A stretch of 64,000 nucleotides of DNA, from the NCBI RefSeq assembly GCF_009905545.1, contig NZ_JAAALB010000002.1:1-64000 (forward strand), given 5' to 3'. This document shows positions 8,982 to 18,324 of this stretch, piece after piece (positions within the stretch are counted from its first letter, which is position 1; the number at the start of each line of letters is the position of its first letter). The notes below the pieces were generated by a model. The model made no database searches. It worked only from the letters and a program-made list of their open reading frames with translations, and was not told the origin of the DNA. The position numbers were made by a program, and so were the translations under genes. This DNA is from Cellulophaga sp. BC115SP. GTDB taxonomy: Bacteria > Bacteroidota > Bacteroidia > Cytophagales > Spirosomataceae.

Positions 8982-9455
8982 ATGTTAGAGCTCAAAGAAG
9001 AAAAGTTTCGCTTATCGAAAAGACTTGATATACCTACTGATGATATAGATGATAGCTTAGTTGTTTTACTGGTAAGTATGGATAAGTTTCAAACTCAGAT
9101 AGAAAATCGATTGGAGTCACAAACGCAACAACAATTCGAACGAATGGAAGGTGTGATTCACGAAATTGCCAAGTATGAGCCACTTTTCAAGAAAAATCTT
9201 CAACCGATTTACTGCGATAAGCCATCAACAGCATATTTTGCTTCAGCAGGCAAGGCAAGTGTTTATGGTATTTGTATCTCTATAGTAGTAGGAATATTTA
9301 TGGTCTGCCAAACTGTGAAGGAAGTTCATGAGAGTTCCTTAAATCAGTTTAAAGAACTCTCAAAAGTAGTTTATTATGATTCTCAGACACAGAAGTTTTA
9401 TATAGAAGAAACCCATTTAGTGAAAGAGAAGAAAGGGGTTTTCTCTATACGCTAG
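8982..9455 (+). CDS. Single-pass membrane protein with coiled-coil, ParA partner
   Basis: The 157-residue protein starts 9 bases after the ParA-type stop, so the two are probably co-translated. Residues about 25-65 are glutamine- and glutamate-rich and likely coiled-coil. A single hydrophobic segment (YGICISIVVGIFMVC) follows at about residue 92-106, and a C-terminal domain ends at the stop. This layout is like small transfer proteins found beside ParA-like genes in Bacteroidota mobile elements, but I cannot assign a family. Membrane anchoring could tether the ATPase. Its last 4 bases overlap the convergent gene. Confidence 0.7.
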   Translation: MLELKEEKFRLSKRLDIPTDDIDDSLVVLLVSMDKFQTQIENRLESQTQQQFERMEGVIHEIAKYEPLFKKNLQPIYCDKPSTAYFASAGKASVYGICISIVVGIFMVCQTVKEVHESSLNQFKELSKVVYYDSQTQKFYIEETHLVKEKKGVFSIR

Positions 9456-9970
9456 CGATCCTTCTTTGGAATATTTTTAGGAGGTGTTGTAGGAGTTGGA
9501 TAGTTGAATTTTTCCATGTGTTCAATGAGACGATACAGTTCAATGAGTGCATCAAGATTGAGTTCCCATCTCCAAGGTTGGTACCATACACTGGCAAAAG
9601 TAAAGTTGAAGTACTCTTTGAAAAAGGTGGTTAGAAACTTGTATTGAAAAGGAGATTTTTCAATATCATCGTTAACCTTGTTCTCAATCAAATCCCAGAA
9701 GGCGATAGCAACCTCTTTTTTCTTATGTTGGTGCATAAATTCAAAAACAATAGGTATTTCATTAGATTTCCAACGATTGGCATTTTTAAGTTTTTCATAA
9801 AACGTCATGTTTGTAATGTCATAAGACTCACCTAGTTTTTCTTTTAAGAAATTCAGCAGTACAATTCTTTTAATAGAATTAAGTTCGAAATAATTCATGA
9901 GCTCATTCTGTAAATTCTTCATGAGTTCTTTGTACTTAATAATTATATCAATTTTTTGGAGTGTGTTCAT
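9452..9970 (-). CDS. Unrecognised 172-residue protein
   Basis: The product is mostly helical, rich in aromatic and charged residues, with no signal peptide or membrane segment. A KEYFNFTFASVWYQPWRWE stretch is its most distinctive part, and it ends in a proline-rich PTTPPKNIPKK tail. It converges on the ParA unit with a 4-base overlap and diverges from the large secreted-protein gene. The shared upstream gap (9971-10169) contains two copies of a 19-base motif beginning GTATTTATAA (10027-10045 and 10110-10128, 16 of 19 matching), possibly operator sites. No function is proposed. Confidence 0.6.
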   Translation of the reverse strand: MNTLQKIDIIIKYKELMKNLQNELMNYFELNSIKRIVLLNFLKEKLGESYDITNMTFYEKLKNANRWKSNEIPIVFEFMHQHKKKEVAIAFWDLIENKVNDDIEKSPFQYKFLTTFFKEYFNFTFASVWYQPWRWELNLDALIELYRLIEHMEKFNYPTPTTPPKNIPKKDR

Positions 9971-10169
9971 ACGCTAAAGGGCATTGATTCAAAGATGATA
10001 ATTGAGTTTGTTTAGTAAATATACGAGTATTTATAAATGTCTGTATATTTCTGATTAGGCAAATCATCATCAAGTATAATCAGGTTGCGCTCAAATAGTA
10101 AGCAAATGGGTATTTATAAGTTTCTATAAATATATTTTAGTTTCATTTTTAAAATTTAACAAAACAACT

Positions 10170-13100
10170 ATGCAATCAAAATCAATTACATTTCTTCGAG
10201 ATGTAGGCTTGATATTGTTGTTACTGTACTTGCCTTTTTTTAAAAGTCTAGCACAGCAACCCACCTATATCAAACCTATCAAGTACACCGATGTGAATTT
10301 CAATGTGTATTTTGCCCATTGTGACCATCCTGATGTAGTGTACACTGTCAATGGAACTCCATTAAGCACAACAGTTCTTTTTGCCTCAGGAGGTTTTATT
10401 GCCAATAGATTTCAGTACGGAATTCTAAAAGCAGGCGATACTTTTACCGTTACTAATACCTGTGATGGAACCAGTATTTCAAGAATAGTCGAAGATGATT
10501 ATTCCTATATAGGCATACCCAACGGGAGTACGTATATAGGTAATGGTATATCTCCAAGTGATACTGACCCACCCTACTCTAGGCTTCATACACCAGTGCA
10601 GCTAGGCAAGTGCGAAGTGGTCAAGAATGTCCTAGCACATATTCTCGATAGTTATCTATTTAGTATGAATGCAAATGCTCATTATGGGGTGTTTAAGCAT
10701 AATGGAGTACCTATCAAGAAATCTGATTATATAGAAGACCATTATGGCCAAACGGGTGTTGTTTGGGACATTAATTCAGATGGTTCAGCCTATACAGATA
10801 ACCCAACCACATTGACTTCTTTGGTATCGTATTCAGGAAATACCCCCGAAGTCATCTCATATACACACAATGGTGCGACTATTACAGATGATTTAACTTT
10901 ACAGTTTGGCGGTCTAGCAATACGGTATATCAAAAATGGCGCTTATTCGATAGAGAAATACACAGCAACGCAGTTTGAGCGAGTAGATTATACAGGAAAC
11001 TTTGAGAACTCAACCTTTGAGATTCGGTATGGAGCGTCCAAGATAGAAGCTTGGGTTGATGGCGTTAAAGTTGATGAGTTGGTAAGAGAGGTGGTTTATT
11101 CCGTATCAGGCGGTGGCAACATAAGTAATACCTCTGTGTTACCCTATGGTAGTAGCGTAGATTTTACGCCTACCACATCTGGTGATTATGTGATAACTGC
11201 AATAATCAATAATGTTCGTAGAGTTGAGCAACTGATACATATCTCAAGTGATCCAGACGGTGTAAATTTAGTGGAGAATGCTACTTGTAGTAATGGCACA
11301 GGAAAGATTACAGCGAATATCAATCAAAAAGGTTATGCTCCTTTGAGTTATCGAATTAATAGTGGAAGTTGGGGTAACTCAAATGTATTTTCCAATTTGA
11401 CACAAGGGAACTACAAGATTGAGATCAAGGATGGTTCTGGATGTACATTTACAAGTGATGAAACGGTTGGATTTAACAGTGTTTTACCCAATTTGACAGT
11501 AAGTAATAAAAGTTGTTCAGCTGATTTAACAACCTACAATCTCAGCTTTACAAGTGATGGAACAGTGACAAGTGATTATGGCGTAGTATCTGGTAATGTG
11601 GTAAGTGGTATTACTTCAGGGCAAAGTGTAACCCTGACAGCGACATCAACTAGCGGTTGCCAAACGACATTACTGGTATCTGCACCGAGCTGTAATTGCC
11701 CAACAGTCAATGCTCCAGTGTCCACAGGAGATAGAGTGATTTGCTCAAACAATTCAATTCCTACGTTAAGTGTGACAGTGGGAACCAATGAGACAGCCAA
11801 CTGGTATGATGGTTCAGGAGTTTTGTTATCAAGTGGCTCAACAAGCTATACTCCAAGTGCTGCAGGGACATATTATGCCGAAGCTCAAAATACCACCAAT
11901 GGTTGTAGAAGCTCAAGCAAAACGGCTGTAAAGTTGACAATCAATTCAGTACCAAGTTTAACGGCAAGTAACAAGGCTTGTTCAGCAGACTTAAAGACCT
12001 ATAATGTGAGCTTTGCAAGTGATGGCACAGTTACGAGTGATTATGGGGTGGTATCTGGTAATGTGGTAAGTGGTATTCCTTCAGGTCAATCTGTGACTTT
12101 AACTGCGAGCTCTGTTAGTGGTTGTCAAACAACTTTATTGGTGTCAGCACCTAGCTGTAATTGTCCAACGGTTAATGCTCCAGTGTCTGCAGGTGATAAA
12201 GTTATTTGCTCAACAGCAACTATTCCAAGTTTGAATGTAGCAGTAGGGACAAATGAGACAGCTAACTGGTATGATGGTTCAGGAGTTTTGTTATCAAGTG
12301 GTTCAACTAGCTATACTCCAAGTACTTCAGGGATGTACTATGCAGAGGCTCAAAATATCAATAATGGTTGTAAGAGTTCAAGCAAAACGGCTGTAAAGTT
12401 GACGATCAATGCAGTTCCCAATTTGACAGTAAGCAACAAAAGTTGTTCAGCAGATTTAGCAACCTACAATCTCAGCTTTACAAGTAATGGGACAGTGACA
12501 AGTGATTATGGCGTAGTATCTGGTAATATGGTAAATGGCATTCCTTCAGGTCAATCGGTGACTTTAACCGCAACATCAGCTAGCAATTGCCAAACAACTT
12601 TATTGGTGTCAGCACCAAGCTGTACTTGTCCAACAGTGAATGTTCCAGTGTCTGCAGGTGATAAAGTCATTTGTTCAACAGTAACTATTCCAAGTTTGAA
12701 TGTAACTGTAGGGACCAATGAGACTGCTAACTGGTATGATGGTTCAGGAGCTTTGTTATTGAGTGGTTCAACAAGCTATACTCCAAGTGCTTCAGGGACA
12801 TACTATGCAGAGGCTCAAAATACTACTAATGGTTGTAAGAGTTCAAGTAAAACAGCAGTAAAGTTGTTTATCAATTCAGTACCAAGTTTGGCAGCAAGTA
12901 ATAAAACTTGTTCAGCAGACTTGAAGACCTATAGTCTGAGCTTTACGAGTAATGGCACTGTTACAAGTGATTATGGTGCAGTATCGGGGAATATAATTAG
13001 TGGCATTCCTTCAGGTCAATCAGTGACTTTAACTACAACGTCAGTAAGTGGTTGTCAAACGACTTTATTGGTGTCTGCTCCAAGCTGTACTTGTCCAATG

Positions 13101-15896
13101 GTGAATGCTCCAGTGTCTACGATAGGCAATCAAGTAAGTACTTGTAAAGGAACCAATTTGCCAGCGATTTCTGCATCAGTCGGTGCTAATGAAACAATTG
13201 ATTGGTATAGTGCCTCAACTGGAGGTCTATTACTTGAATCCAGTAGTTTGACGTATCAGCCGAAGACTGCAGGTACTTATTATGCTGAGGCAAGAAATAC
13301 CATCAATGGTTGTATCAGTAGCAATAGAACAGCGTTAGCAGTCATTCAAAATGACCAACCTAATTTGAGTTACAGCGATGTGACTTGTGCCTTAAATATC
13401 AAAACCTATAGTGTGAGCTTTATCAGCGATGGCAGTGTTACGAGTGATTTTGGGGTGGTATCAGGCAATGTAGTGAGTGGCATTCCAACAGGACAAAATG
13501 TAATGTTGACAGCAACCTCAGCAAGTGGATGTCAAACGACAGAATCAGTAGTAGCACCTACCTGTAAACCTTGTTCTCTTGTTTTAAGTGCCAGTAAATT
13601 CAGTATCCAACAAGGAGAAAGTATAAGCTTAACAGCAAGTGGCTGCCCAGGTACTTTTGCTTGGGTGAATACCGGAACAAAAGGTTCTACAATCCAAGTA
13701 AAGCCTTTGGTAACAATGACCTATCAAGGTGCTTGTTGGATAGATGATGCTGTACCACAATGTAGTTCGAGTATTACGATAGAAGTTATTCCATGTGCAT
13801 TAACTGCTATCGCCTCACAAGAGGTGATTCGCCAAGGAGAAAGTGTGACCTTACAAGCAGAAGGCTGTTTAAATGGATTTATTGCTTGGAATGTAGCGGG
13901 TTCAGAATCTGGAGTACTAACCGTAAGCCCATTAACTACGACGACCTATATTGCTTCCTGTTGGTATGAGTCAGGAGCATCAAGTTGTCAGGTTAGTAAA
14001 ACCATTATTGTGAATCCTTGTGAATTGACAGCTACCGCTAGCAAAGAGCATATACGTCAAGGAGAAAGCGTAACCTTACGAGCTGAAGGTTGTTTAAATG
14101 GATTTATTGCATGGGATGTCGCAGGTTCAGAATCGGGAGTATTAACGGTAAATCCATTAACTACAACGACCTATACTGCTTCATGTTGGTATCCTAATGC
14201 TACAGGTGCTTCTAGTTGTCGAGTAAGTAAAACGATAGAAGTGAGTCCCTGTGAGCTGAGTGCAACTGCTTCACAAGGCGTAATAAACCCAGGGGAAAGT
14301 GTTACCCTACGTGCCGAAGGATGTTTGAACGGATTTATCGCATGGGATGTAAAGGGTTCCGAATCGGGAGTATTGACTGTACGCCCATTGACAACAACTA
14401 CTTATACGGCTTCATGTTGGTATGAGTCAGGAGCATCAAGTTGTCAGGTTCGTAAAACCATTGTAGTGAATCCATGCCAATTAATCATCACCGCAAGTGC
14501 TGATACCATAAGCCAAGGAGATACAACCGTATTGACTGCATCGGGCTGTACTAATGGTAGAATTGTCTGGGACAAAGTCGAGGGAAATGAATATCAGATA
14601 ACAGTTGCCCCAACGATTCCAACAACCTACAAAGTAAGTTGCTATTATGGGGATATAGAAGGTTGTTCATCTAGCAAAACTATCATGGTTAATCCTTGTC
14701 AACTTCATATTATAGCAGAAAAGTCAAGTATCATATTAGGAGAAACTTCCCAATTGAAAGTAGAAGGATGTCGTAATGGTCGAGTAGAATGGCAAGGAAT
14801 TGATAGTAATTCAACGACAATATCTGTAAGACCTCTTTCTACGACTACCTATATCGTTAAATGCTTCTATGGTAAGGATAGTCTAGCAAGTTGTGATACG
14901 AGTCTTGAGCTAATGGTGGCCCCTTGTCAACTAGCTTCAAAAGCTTCCAAAAGCATACTAACAGTAGGTGAAACGTTAAGCATTATTACTACAGGCTGCC
15001 TTGGTACACTAGTTTATTCTAGTGACAGTACTCAAAATGGGAAAAGTAGCTTTGAGTTAATGCCAATCACTACAGGTTCAGTTAGGATCAGTTGCCAAAT
15101 TGGAGATATGCTCAGTTGTGATACTATTATTCAATATGAAGTACAACAGTGCTCAAGTCAAATTGTAGTCAGTAAACAGATGATTACACTTGGAGAATCA
15201 ACGACGCTTGAGTATTTGGGATGTCCTAATACGGTTGTTTGGAAAGAATTAGGCACAGGAGCAGCTAAAAGAGTTCGACCAGAGCAGAATAGGATGTATT
15301 ATGTATCATGTCGATTTGGGAAGGATTTAGCTTACAGTTGTTCTAATGATTCCATTCTAATCAGAGTGAAGCCCCTACCACCACTCTTAATCAATAACCG
15401 TAATGGATTGCGAGGTACAGCTATTCTCGATACCGTATGTTTGAATACAGAATTTACTATTGGGGTGAGCTGTGAAGGTAAAGCAATGCCATATAGCAAT
15501 GGACAACTCATCAGTGAAACGAAGTTTCAGGCCAAGAGTGTTGGGATAGAGACCTATAAGTACTACTGTCAGAGTAAAGATGGTGAGCAATCCGAAGAAT
15601 CGACTTTTGATGTACTAGTAAAAGGCTTTGAGGTGAACGATGCCATTGTTTATCCAGTACCAACTTCAGGCTTATTGCACATCAAATCAAAAGGATGTTT
15701 GGATAACCTTCACCTAGTGCTATACACCCTTTCAGGTCAAATGCTTTATCAAGGTAATGGGGAATATCGAGATGCAGAAAGTATTAGTATTGATATGAGC
15801 TATTTGCCATCAGATGAGTATGTATTACATATCACAGGAATGGAAGCAGGCAGCCAAGTAACCAAGCGTTTACGAGTGGTGAAGTATTCTAAGTAG
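10170..15896 (+). CDS. Giant repetitive secreted protein with type IX sorting domain
   Basis: This 1908-residue protein starts with a signal peptide (GLILLLLYLPFFKSLAQQ). After about 440 unique residues come four tandem copies of a 155-residue cysteine-containing Ig-like module plus a partial fifth (about residues 440-1130). Eight shorter modules of about 75 residues follow, each starting with a Pro-Cys pair and containing QGESVTL and TTTTYxASC motifs (about 1130-1730). The last 85 residues (VYPVPTSGLLHIKS through RLRVVKYSK) form a type A type IX secretion C-terminal sorting domain. The protein should cross the outer membrane and be anchored at the surface, probably as an adhesin or matrix protein. 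A dedicated PorV-like gene follows after a terminator-like hairpin. Confidence 0.9.
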   Translation: MQSKSITFLRDVGLILLLLYLPFFKSLAQQPTYIKPIKYTDVNFNVYFAHCDHPDVVYTVNGTPLSTTVLFASGGFIANRFQYGILKAGDTFTVTNTCDGTSISRIVEDDYSYIGIPNGSTYIGNGISPSDTDPPYSRLHTPVQLGKCEVVKNVLAHILDSYLFSMNANAHYGVFKHNGVPIKKSDYIEDHYGQTGVVWDINSDGSAYTDNPTTLTSLVSYSGNTPEVISYTHNGATITDDLTLQFGGLAIRYIKNGAYSIEKYTATQFERVDYTGNFENSTFEIRYGASKIEAWVDGVKVDELVREVVYSVSGGGNISNTSVLPYGSSVDFTPTTSGDYVITAIINNVRRVEQLIHISSDPDGVNLVENATCSNGTGKITANINQKGYAPLSYRINSGSWGNSNVFSNLTQGNYKIEIKDGSGCTFTSDETVGFNSVLPNLTVSNKSCSADLTTYNLSFTSDGTVTSDYGVVSGNVVSGITSGQSVTLTATSTSGCQTTLLVSAPSCNCPTVNAPVSTGDRVICSNNSIPTLSVTVGTNETANWYDGSGVLLSSGSTSYTPSAAGTYYAEAQNTTNGCRSSSKTAVKLTINSVPSLTASNKACSADLKTYNVSFASDGTVTSDYGVVSGNVVSGIPSGQSVTLTASSVSGCQTTLLVSAPSCNCPTVNAPVSAGDKVICSTATIPSLNVAVGTNETANWYDGSGVLLSSGSTSYTPSTSGMYYAEAQNINNGCKSSSKTAVKLTINAVPNLTVSNKSCSADLATYNLSFTSNGTVTSDYGVVSGNMVNGIPSGQSVTLTATSASNCQTTLLVSAPSCTCPTVNVPVSAGDKVICSTVTIPSLNVTVGTNETANWYDGSGALLLSGSTSYTPSASGTYYAEAQNTTNGCKSSSKTAVKLFINSVPSLAASNKTCSADLKTYSLSFTSNGTVTSDYGAVSGNIISGIPSGQSVTLTTTSVSGCQTTLLVSAPSCTCPMVNAPVSTIGNQVSTCKGTNLPAISASVGANETIDWYSASTGGLLLESSSLTYQPKTAGTYYAEARNTINGCISSNRTALAVIQNDQPNLSYSDVTCALNIKTYSVSFISDGSVTSDFGVVSGNVVSGIPTGQNVMLTATSASGCQTTESVVAPTCKPCSLVLSASKFSIQQGESISLTASGCPGTFAWVNTGTKGSTIQVKPLVTMTYQGACWIDDAVPQCSSSITIEVIPCALTAIASQEVIRQGESVTLQAEGCLNGFIAWNVAGSESGVLTVSPLTTTTYIASCWYESGASSCQVSKTIIVNPCELTATASKEHIRQGESVTLRAEGCLNGFIAWDVAGSESGVLTVNPLTTTTYTASCWYPNATGASSCRVSKTIEVSPCELSATASQGVINPGESVTLRAEGCLNGFIAWDVKGSESGVLTVRPLTTTTYTASCWYESGASSCQVRKTIVVNPCQLIITASADTISQGDTTVLTASGCTNGRIVWDKVEGNEYQITVAPTIPTTYKVSCYYGDIEGCSSSKTIMVNPCQLHIIAEKSSIILGETSQLKVEGCRNGRVEWQGIDSNSTTISVRPLSTTTYIVKCFYGKDSLASCDTSLELMVAPCQLASKASKSILTVGETLSIITTGCLGTLVYSSDSTQNGKSSFELMPITTGSVRISCQIGDMLSCDTIIQYEVQQCSSQIVVSKQMITLGESTTLEYLGCPNTVVWKELGTGAAKRVRPEQNRMYYVSCRFGKDLAYSCSNDSILIRVKPLPPLLINNRNGLRGTAILDTVCLNTEFTIGVSCEGKAMPYSNGQLISETKFQAKSVGIETYKYYCQSKDGEQSEESTFDVLVKGFEVNDAIVYPVPTSGLLHIKSKGCLDNLHLVLYTLSGQMLYQGNGEYRDAESISIDMSYLPSDEYVLHITGMEAGSQVTKRLRVVKYSK
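11495..13360 (+). repeat. Four tandem 465-bp repeats inside the secreted protein gene
   Basis: The anchor word AGTGATTATG recurs at 11571, 12036, 12501 and 12966, exactly 465 bp apart. A fifth, more diverged copy follows 477 bp later at 13443. The copies are very similar at DNA level, with many synonymous differences, so they arose by tandem duplication and have since drifted or been partly homogenised. They encode alternating Ig-like modules, each with paired cysteines (CSADL and CNCP). The array could expand or contract by recombination. Confidence 0.9.
13569..15370 (+). repeat. Eight ~225-bp repeats encoding short Ig-like modules
   Basis: Units begin near 13569, 13791, 14016, 14247, 14474, 14694, 14922 and 15148, each encoding a conserved Pro-Cys start (Gln-Cys in the last unit), an (I/V)xxGE(S/T) strand and a second cysteine near GCLNGFIAW. 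Units 2 to 4 are nearly identical; later ones diverge. The layout resembles the Ig-like modules common in gliding and adhesion proteins of Bacteroidota. Confidence 0.8.
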
Positions 15897-15924
15897 TATA
15901 AAAAAGGAAAACCGTAAAACATAA

Positions 15925-15962
15925 AATTCCCAAGTGGATAAAAATTCATTCACTTGGGAATT
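15925..15962. terminator. Stem-loop between cargo gene and PorV-like gene
   Basis: AATTCCCAAGTG at 15925-15936 pairs perfectly with CACTTGGGAATT at 15951-15962 around a 14-base loop. There is no long T-tract, so it may attenuate rather than end transcription. That would allow unequal expression of the cargo and its PorV-like partner. Confidence 0.65.
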
Positions 15963-15976
15963 AAAACACTCTAACG

Positions 15977-17122
15977 ATGAAGAAATATCTTTCAATCATA
16001 TTGATGACAATAGGAATGAAATCCTACAGCCAAAGCCAAGTAAATCCAACTCGTATTCAAGTACCGAGCTATCAGTTTCAAAACTTTATTTATGATGCCA
16101 GAAGTGCAGGTTTGGGTGAAGGTGGAATAGCCTTAAGTCCAGATGAGAACTCTGCATATCTTAACTCTGCCAGGTTATCTTTTTTATGGAATAGAGCCGA
16201 TAGTACCAATAAATCATTGGGTATAGCGGTGAACTACAGTCCTTATGCAAGGAACTTGATAGATGATATGAACCTTTTGGGGGCAAATATCTACAAAGTC
16301 AAGAATGAAAGAGAAGCATTTGGTTTATCAGTGAAGTATTTTATGGCAGGAAGTGTAAATCTAACCGATGAGGTTGGCACATCCATAGGTGTAGTAACCT
16401 CAAGTGAGCTATCCTTGGCGGGTATCTATTCAAGGAAGCTTTCGACTAAATCATCTCTTGCGATTGGTCTGAAATACATTTATTCAAACCTAACTGGTAA
16501 GCAGTCATTATTAGGTCAAAGCTTAAGCCCATCCACTAGCTTTGCAGCGGATGTGTATTATTTCCATACAGGTAAACTGTATGAGAATCAGGCGCATTGG
16601 CTTAACTATGGTGCATCAATTACAAACCTAGGTGGTAAAGTAAGTTATGGAGATGTCTCAAATTTGAATTTTCAACCTACTACCTTAAGATTAGGCCTAG
16701 CACAATACATACAGGTAGGAAGAAAGAACCGACTTGGATTAAGCCTTGATGCCAACCGACTGTTGATACCAACTCCACCCGTAAGAGATGGGAAAGGAAA
16801 TATAGTCAAAGGAAAGGATCCAGCAAAGGTTACGGCATTAGGAACCTTGATTGAAAACTGGAGTTCAGCACCAAATGGCATATCAGAAACGCTCAAGGAA
16901 ATCAACTATAATCTAGGAATTGAGTTAACCCTTCAAGAATTATTATCCTTGCGAGGGGGCTATCAATATCAAGACCGAACTAAAGGGAATATGAAGTTTT
17001 TCACCTTAGGTTTAGGTGCTAAAGTAAAGGGCATGAACCTTGATTTATCATATCTTATCCCTCAAGAATCTGGAAATCCACTAGCGCATACCCTTCGATT
17101 TAGCTTAGGGATGAAGTTGTAA
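15977..17122 (+). CDS. PorV-like type IX secretion outer-membrane protein
   Basis: The 381-residue product has a signal peptide (LSIILMTIGMKSYSQ) and a PorV-like outer-membrane barrel pattern. DARSAGLGEGGIALSPDENSAYLN matches the conserved start of PorV/PorQ barrels (here given in pieces), and the GGYQYQDRTKGNMKFFTLGLGAK and MNLDLSYLIP strands match its end. PorV shuttles folded cargo from the type IX translocon to the attachment complex. A copy directly after a cargo gene suggests a dedicated or accessory shuttle for that cargo rather than the housekeeping PorV. Assignment to the FadL-like PorV family is by motif recognition. Confidence 0.8.
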   Translation: MKKYLSIILMTIGMKSYSQSQVNPTRIQVPSYQFQNFIYDARSAGLGEGGIALSPDENSAYLNSARLSFLWNRADSTNKSLGIAVNYSPYARNLIDDMNLLGANIYKVKNEREAFGLSVKYFMAGSVNLTDEVGTSIGVVTSSELSLAGIYSRKLSTKSSLAIGLKYIYSNLTGKQSLLGQSLSPSTSFAADVYYFHTGKLYENQAHWLNYGASITNLGGKVSYGDVSNLNFQPTTLRLGLAQYIQVGRKNRLGLSLDANRLLIPTPPVRDGKGNIVKGKDPAKVTALGTLIENWSSAPNGISETLKEINYNLGIELTLQELLSLRGGYQYQDRTKGNMKFFTLGLGAKVKGMNLDLSYLIPQESGNPLAHTLRFSLGMKL

Positions 17123-17141
17123 ATAGATGCTACAATGTCAA

Positions 17142-17267
17142 ATGAAGACAATCCTAAAATATATAAAACTTACCCATAGAATCCCAATAGAGTACATAGC
17201 CGAGACCGTTGCGAATATAGTAGTCATTAGTCTGGTATTGTTAGGTTATTGGTTTTACCAGCGGTAA
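17142..17267 (+). CDS. Small single-pass membrane protein (41 residues)
   Basis: An ATG at 17142 opens a 41-codon frame ending at TAA 17265-17267, two bases before a strong terminator. The product has a basic N-terminal half (MKTILKYIKLTHRI) and one hydrophobic helix (VANIVVISLVLLGYWFYQR). Placement between the PorV-like gene and the terminator suggests it is the last gene of that unit. It is short and has no family I know, so the call relies on context and composition. Confidence 0.5.
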   Translation: MKTILKYIKLTHRIPIEYIAETVANIVVISLVLLGYWFYQR

Positions 17268-17269
17268 AC

Positions 17270-17304
17270 AAAACAGCACTCTTGTTAGACAGGAGTGCTG
17301 TTTT
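17270..17304 (+). terminator. Rho-independent terminator of cargo/PorV unit
   Basis: AAAACAGCACTC at 17270-17281 pairs perfectly with GAGTGCTGTTTT at 17293-17304 around an 11-base loop, ending in a T-tract. Confidence 0.85.
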
Positions 17305-17363
17305 AGTAAATGGTAAGTCGACTTAATGAATATCAGAGTTAATTTAAAAGACTGTTTTGGACT

Positions 17364-17576
17364 TTAATAAGCTCTAATACTAAAGGACACAATCTGGAGA
17401 TCATCCCCCGACAAAGCTTCTATCGCTTCTTTATTCAAATCTGATTGATAAGATGTAATAATTACCGAATCCCAGAGATTCAATTTAAAATATTCACTGG
17501 AGATAAACGATTCTAAAAATGCTTTATCCTTTTTGATTTCAAAATTCGAGAATAGTTTTTGGGTGATTGAGAAATA
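17364..17576 (-). pseudogene. Gene remnant without start codon
   Basis: A 70-codon open frame on the minus strand has natural protein composition (for example KKDKAFLESFISSEYF and LNKEAIEALSGDDLQIV) but no ATG. An in-frame stop lies at 17577-17579 just upstream. It looks like the 3' end of a gene whose front was deleted. No family is recognised. Confidence 0.35.
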
Positions 17577-17679
17577 TTAAATTAGGCTATCTTGACTTTA
17601 TGGTTAAGAAACAAAGATTATAAACCAATTCTTGATGAATAGATTAGATACAGTGGGTAACAATATCAAAGAAATATGA

Positions 17680-17817
17680 AGGCTTAAACTCTATTTATTT
17701 ACTAGAGTTGGGCGTGTAGAATTGAAGAACAGTAATCTCAATGTTGATTCTTACGCGATCTTGAACTTCAAATTAAACGATTATAGAAACTCAACTACAC
17801 CTAACGTATCCTATTAA
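17680..17817 (+). pseudogene. Second gene remnant in debris zone
   Basis: A 45-codon frame (containing LFTRVGRVELKNSNLNV and ILNFKLNDYRNS) is bounded by an in-frame stop at 17677-17679 and TAA at 17815-17817, without a start codon. With the neighbouring minus-strand fragment it marks 17305-18045 as a zone of decayed genes; otherwise I see nothing in that gap. Confidence 0.25.
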
Positions 17818-18045
17818 ATCCTGACAAACAAAAACTTATACTATACAATATTTATAATGTAATCCATTAATTACCGAATAATAAAATTTACTTCTTTTAA
17901 AACGGTATTTCGACAAAATAAAAAATAGTTTTTCTAAATTAAGTGTGAATATTATTGCAGACATATCCTTTTAAACTTGGTTGCTAGTCGAGATAAAAAA
18001 ATCTATCTGATAGCTATAATTTCTAAAACATAAATCTCTAACAGT

Positions 18046-18324
18046 ATGAATCAACCTTATCAAGTAGGTGCTGGTAACTCTCAAATTATTTTAAATGTTA
18101 CTGTAAGCACTGTAGGTGTAGCCTACTCAGTATTTTCAGTTATGAAGAACCTACAGAGTTTAGGTATAGAAGGTGAGTCTAAGCCCAGAAGTGGTAATAT
18201 AGAAAATGCCATGTTAGGCTATACAGATAAGCTTAGAGGCACAGTAATAACAATTCGGATTCTTATCAATTTTTCACACTTGAATGCAGCTCAAAGAGAA
18301 AATAAAAGCCTTAAATTTCGCTAA
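18046..18324 (+). CDS. Unrecognised 92-residue protein
   Basis: The product begins MNQPYQVGAGNSQIILNVTV and is mostly predicted beta-strand, with an alternating hydrophobic IILNVTVSTVGVAYSVFSV segment. A second strand pair, GTVITIRILINFSHL, lies near the end. No signal peptide or membrane helix is clear. It lies about 230 bases upstream of the multi-pass membrane gene on the same strand, and could be a small soluble partner of that gene or of the hydrolase-caspase trio beyond it. I do not recognise the family. Confidence 0.5.
   Translation: MNQPYQVGAGNSQIILNVTVSTVGVAYSVFSVMKNLQSLGIEGESKPRSGNIENAMLGYTDKLRGTVITIRILINFSHLNAAQRENKSLKFR

Noticed and set aside
10170-15896. Insertion sequence or transposon copies in the 465-bp repeats
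   Set aside because: The repeats are in frame, encode consistent Ig-like modules, and carry no terminal inverted repeats or transposase.
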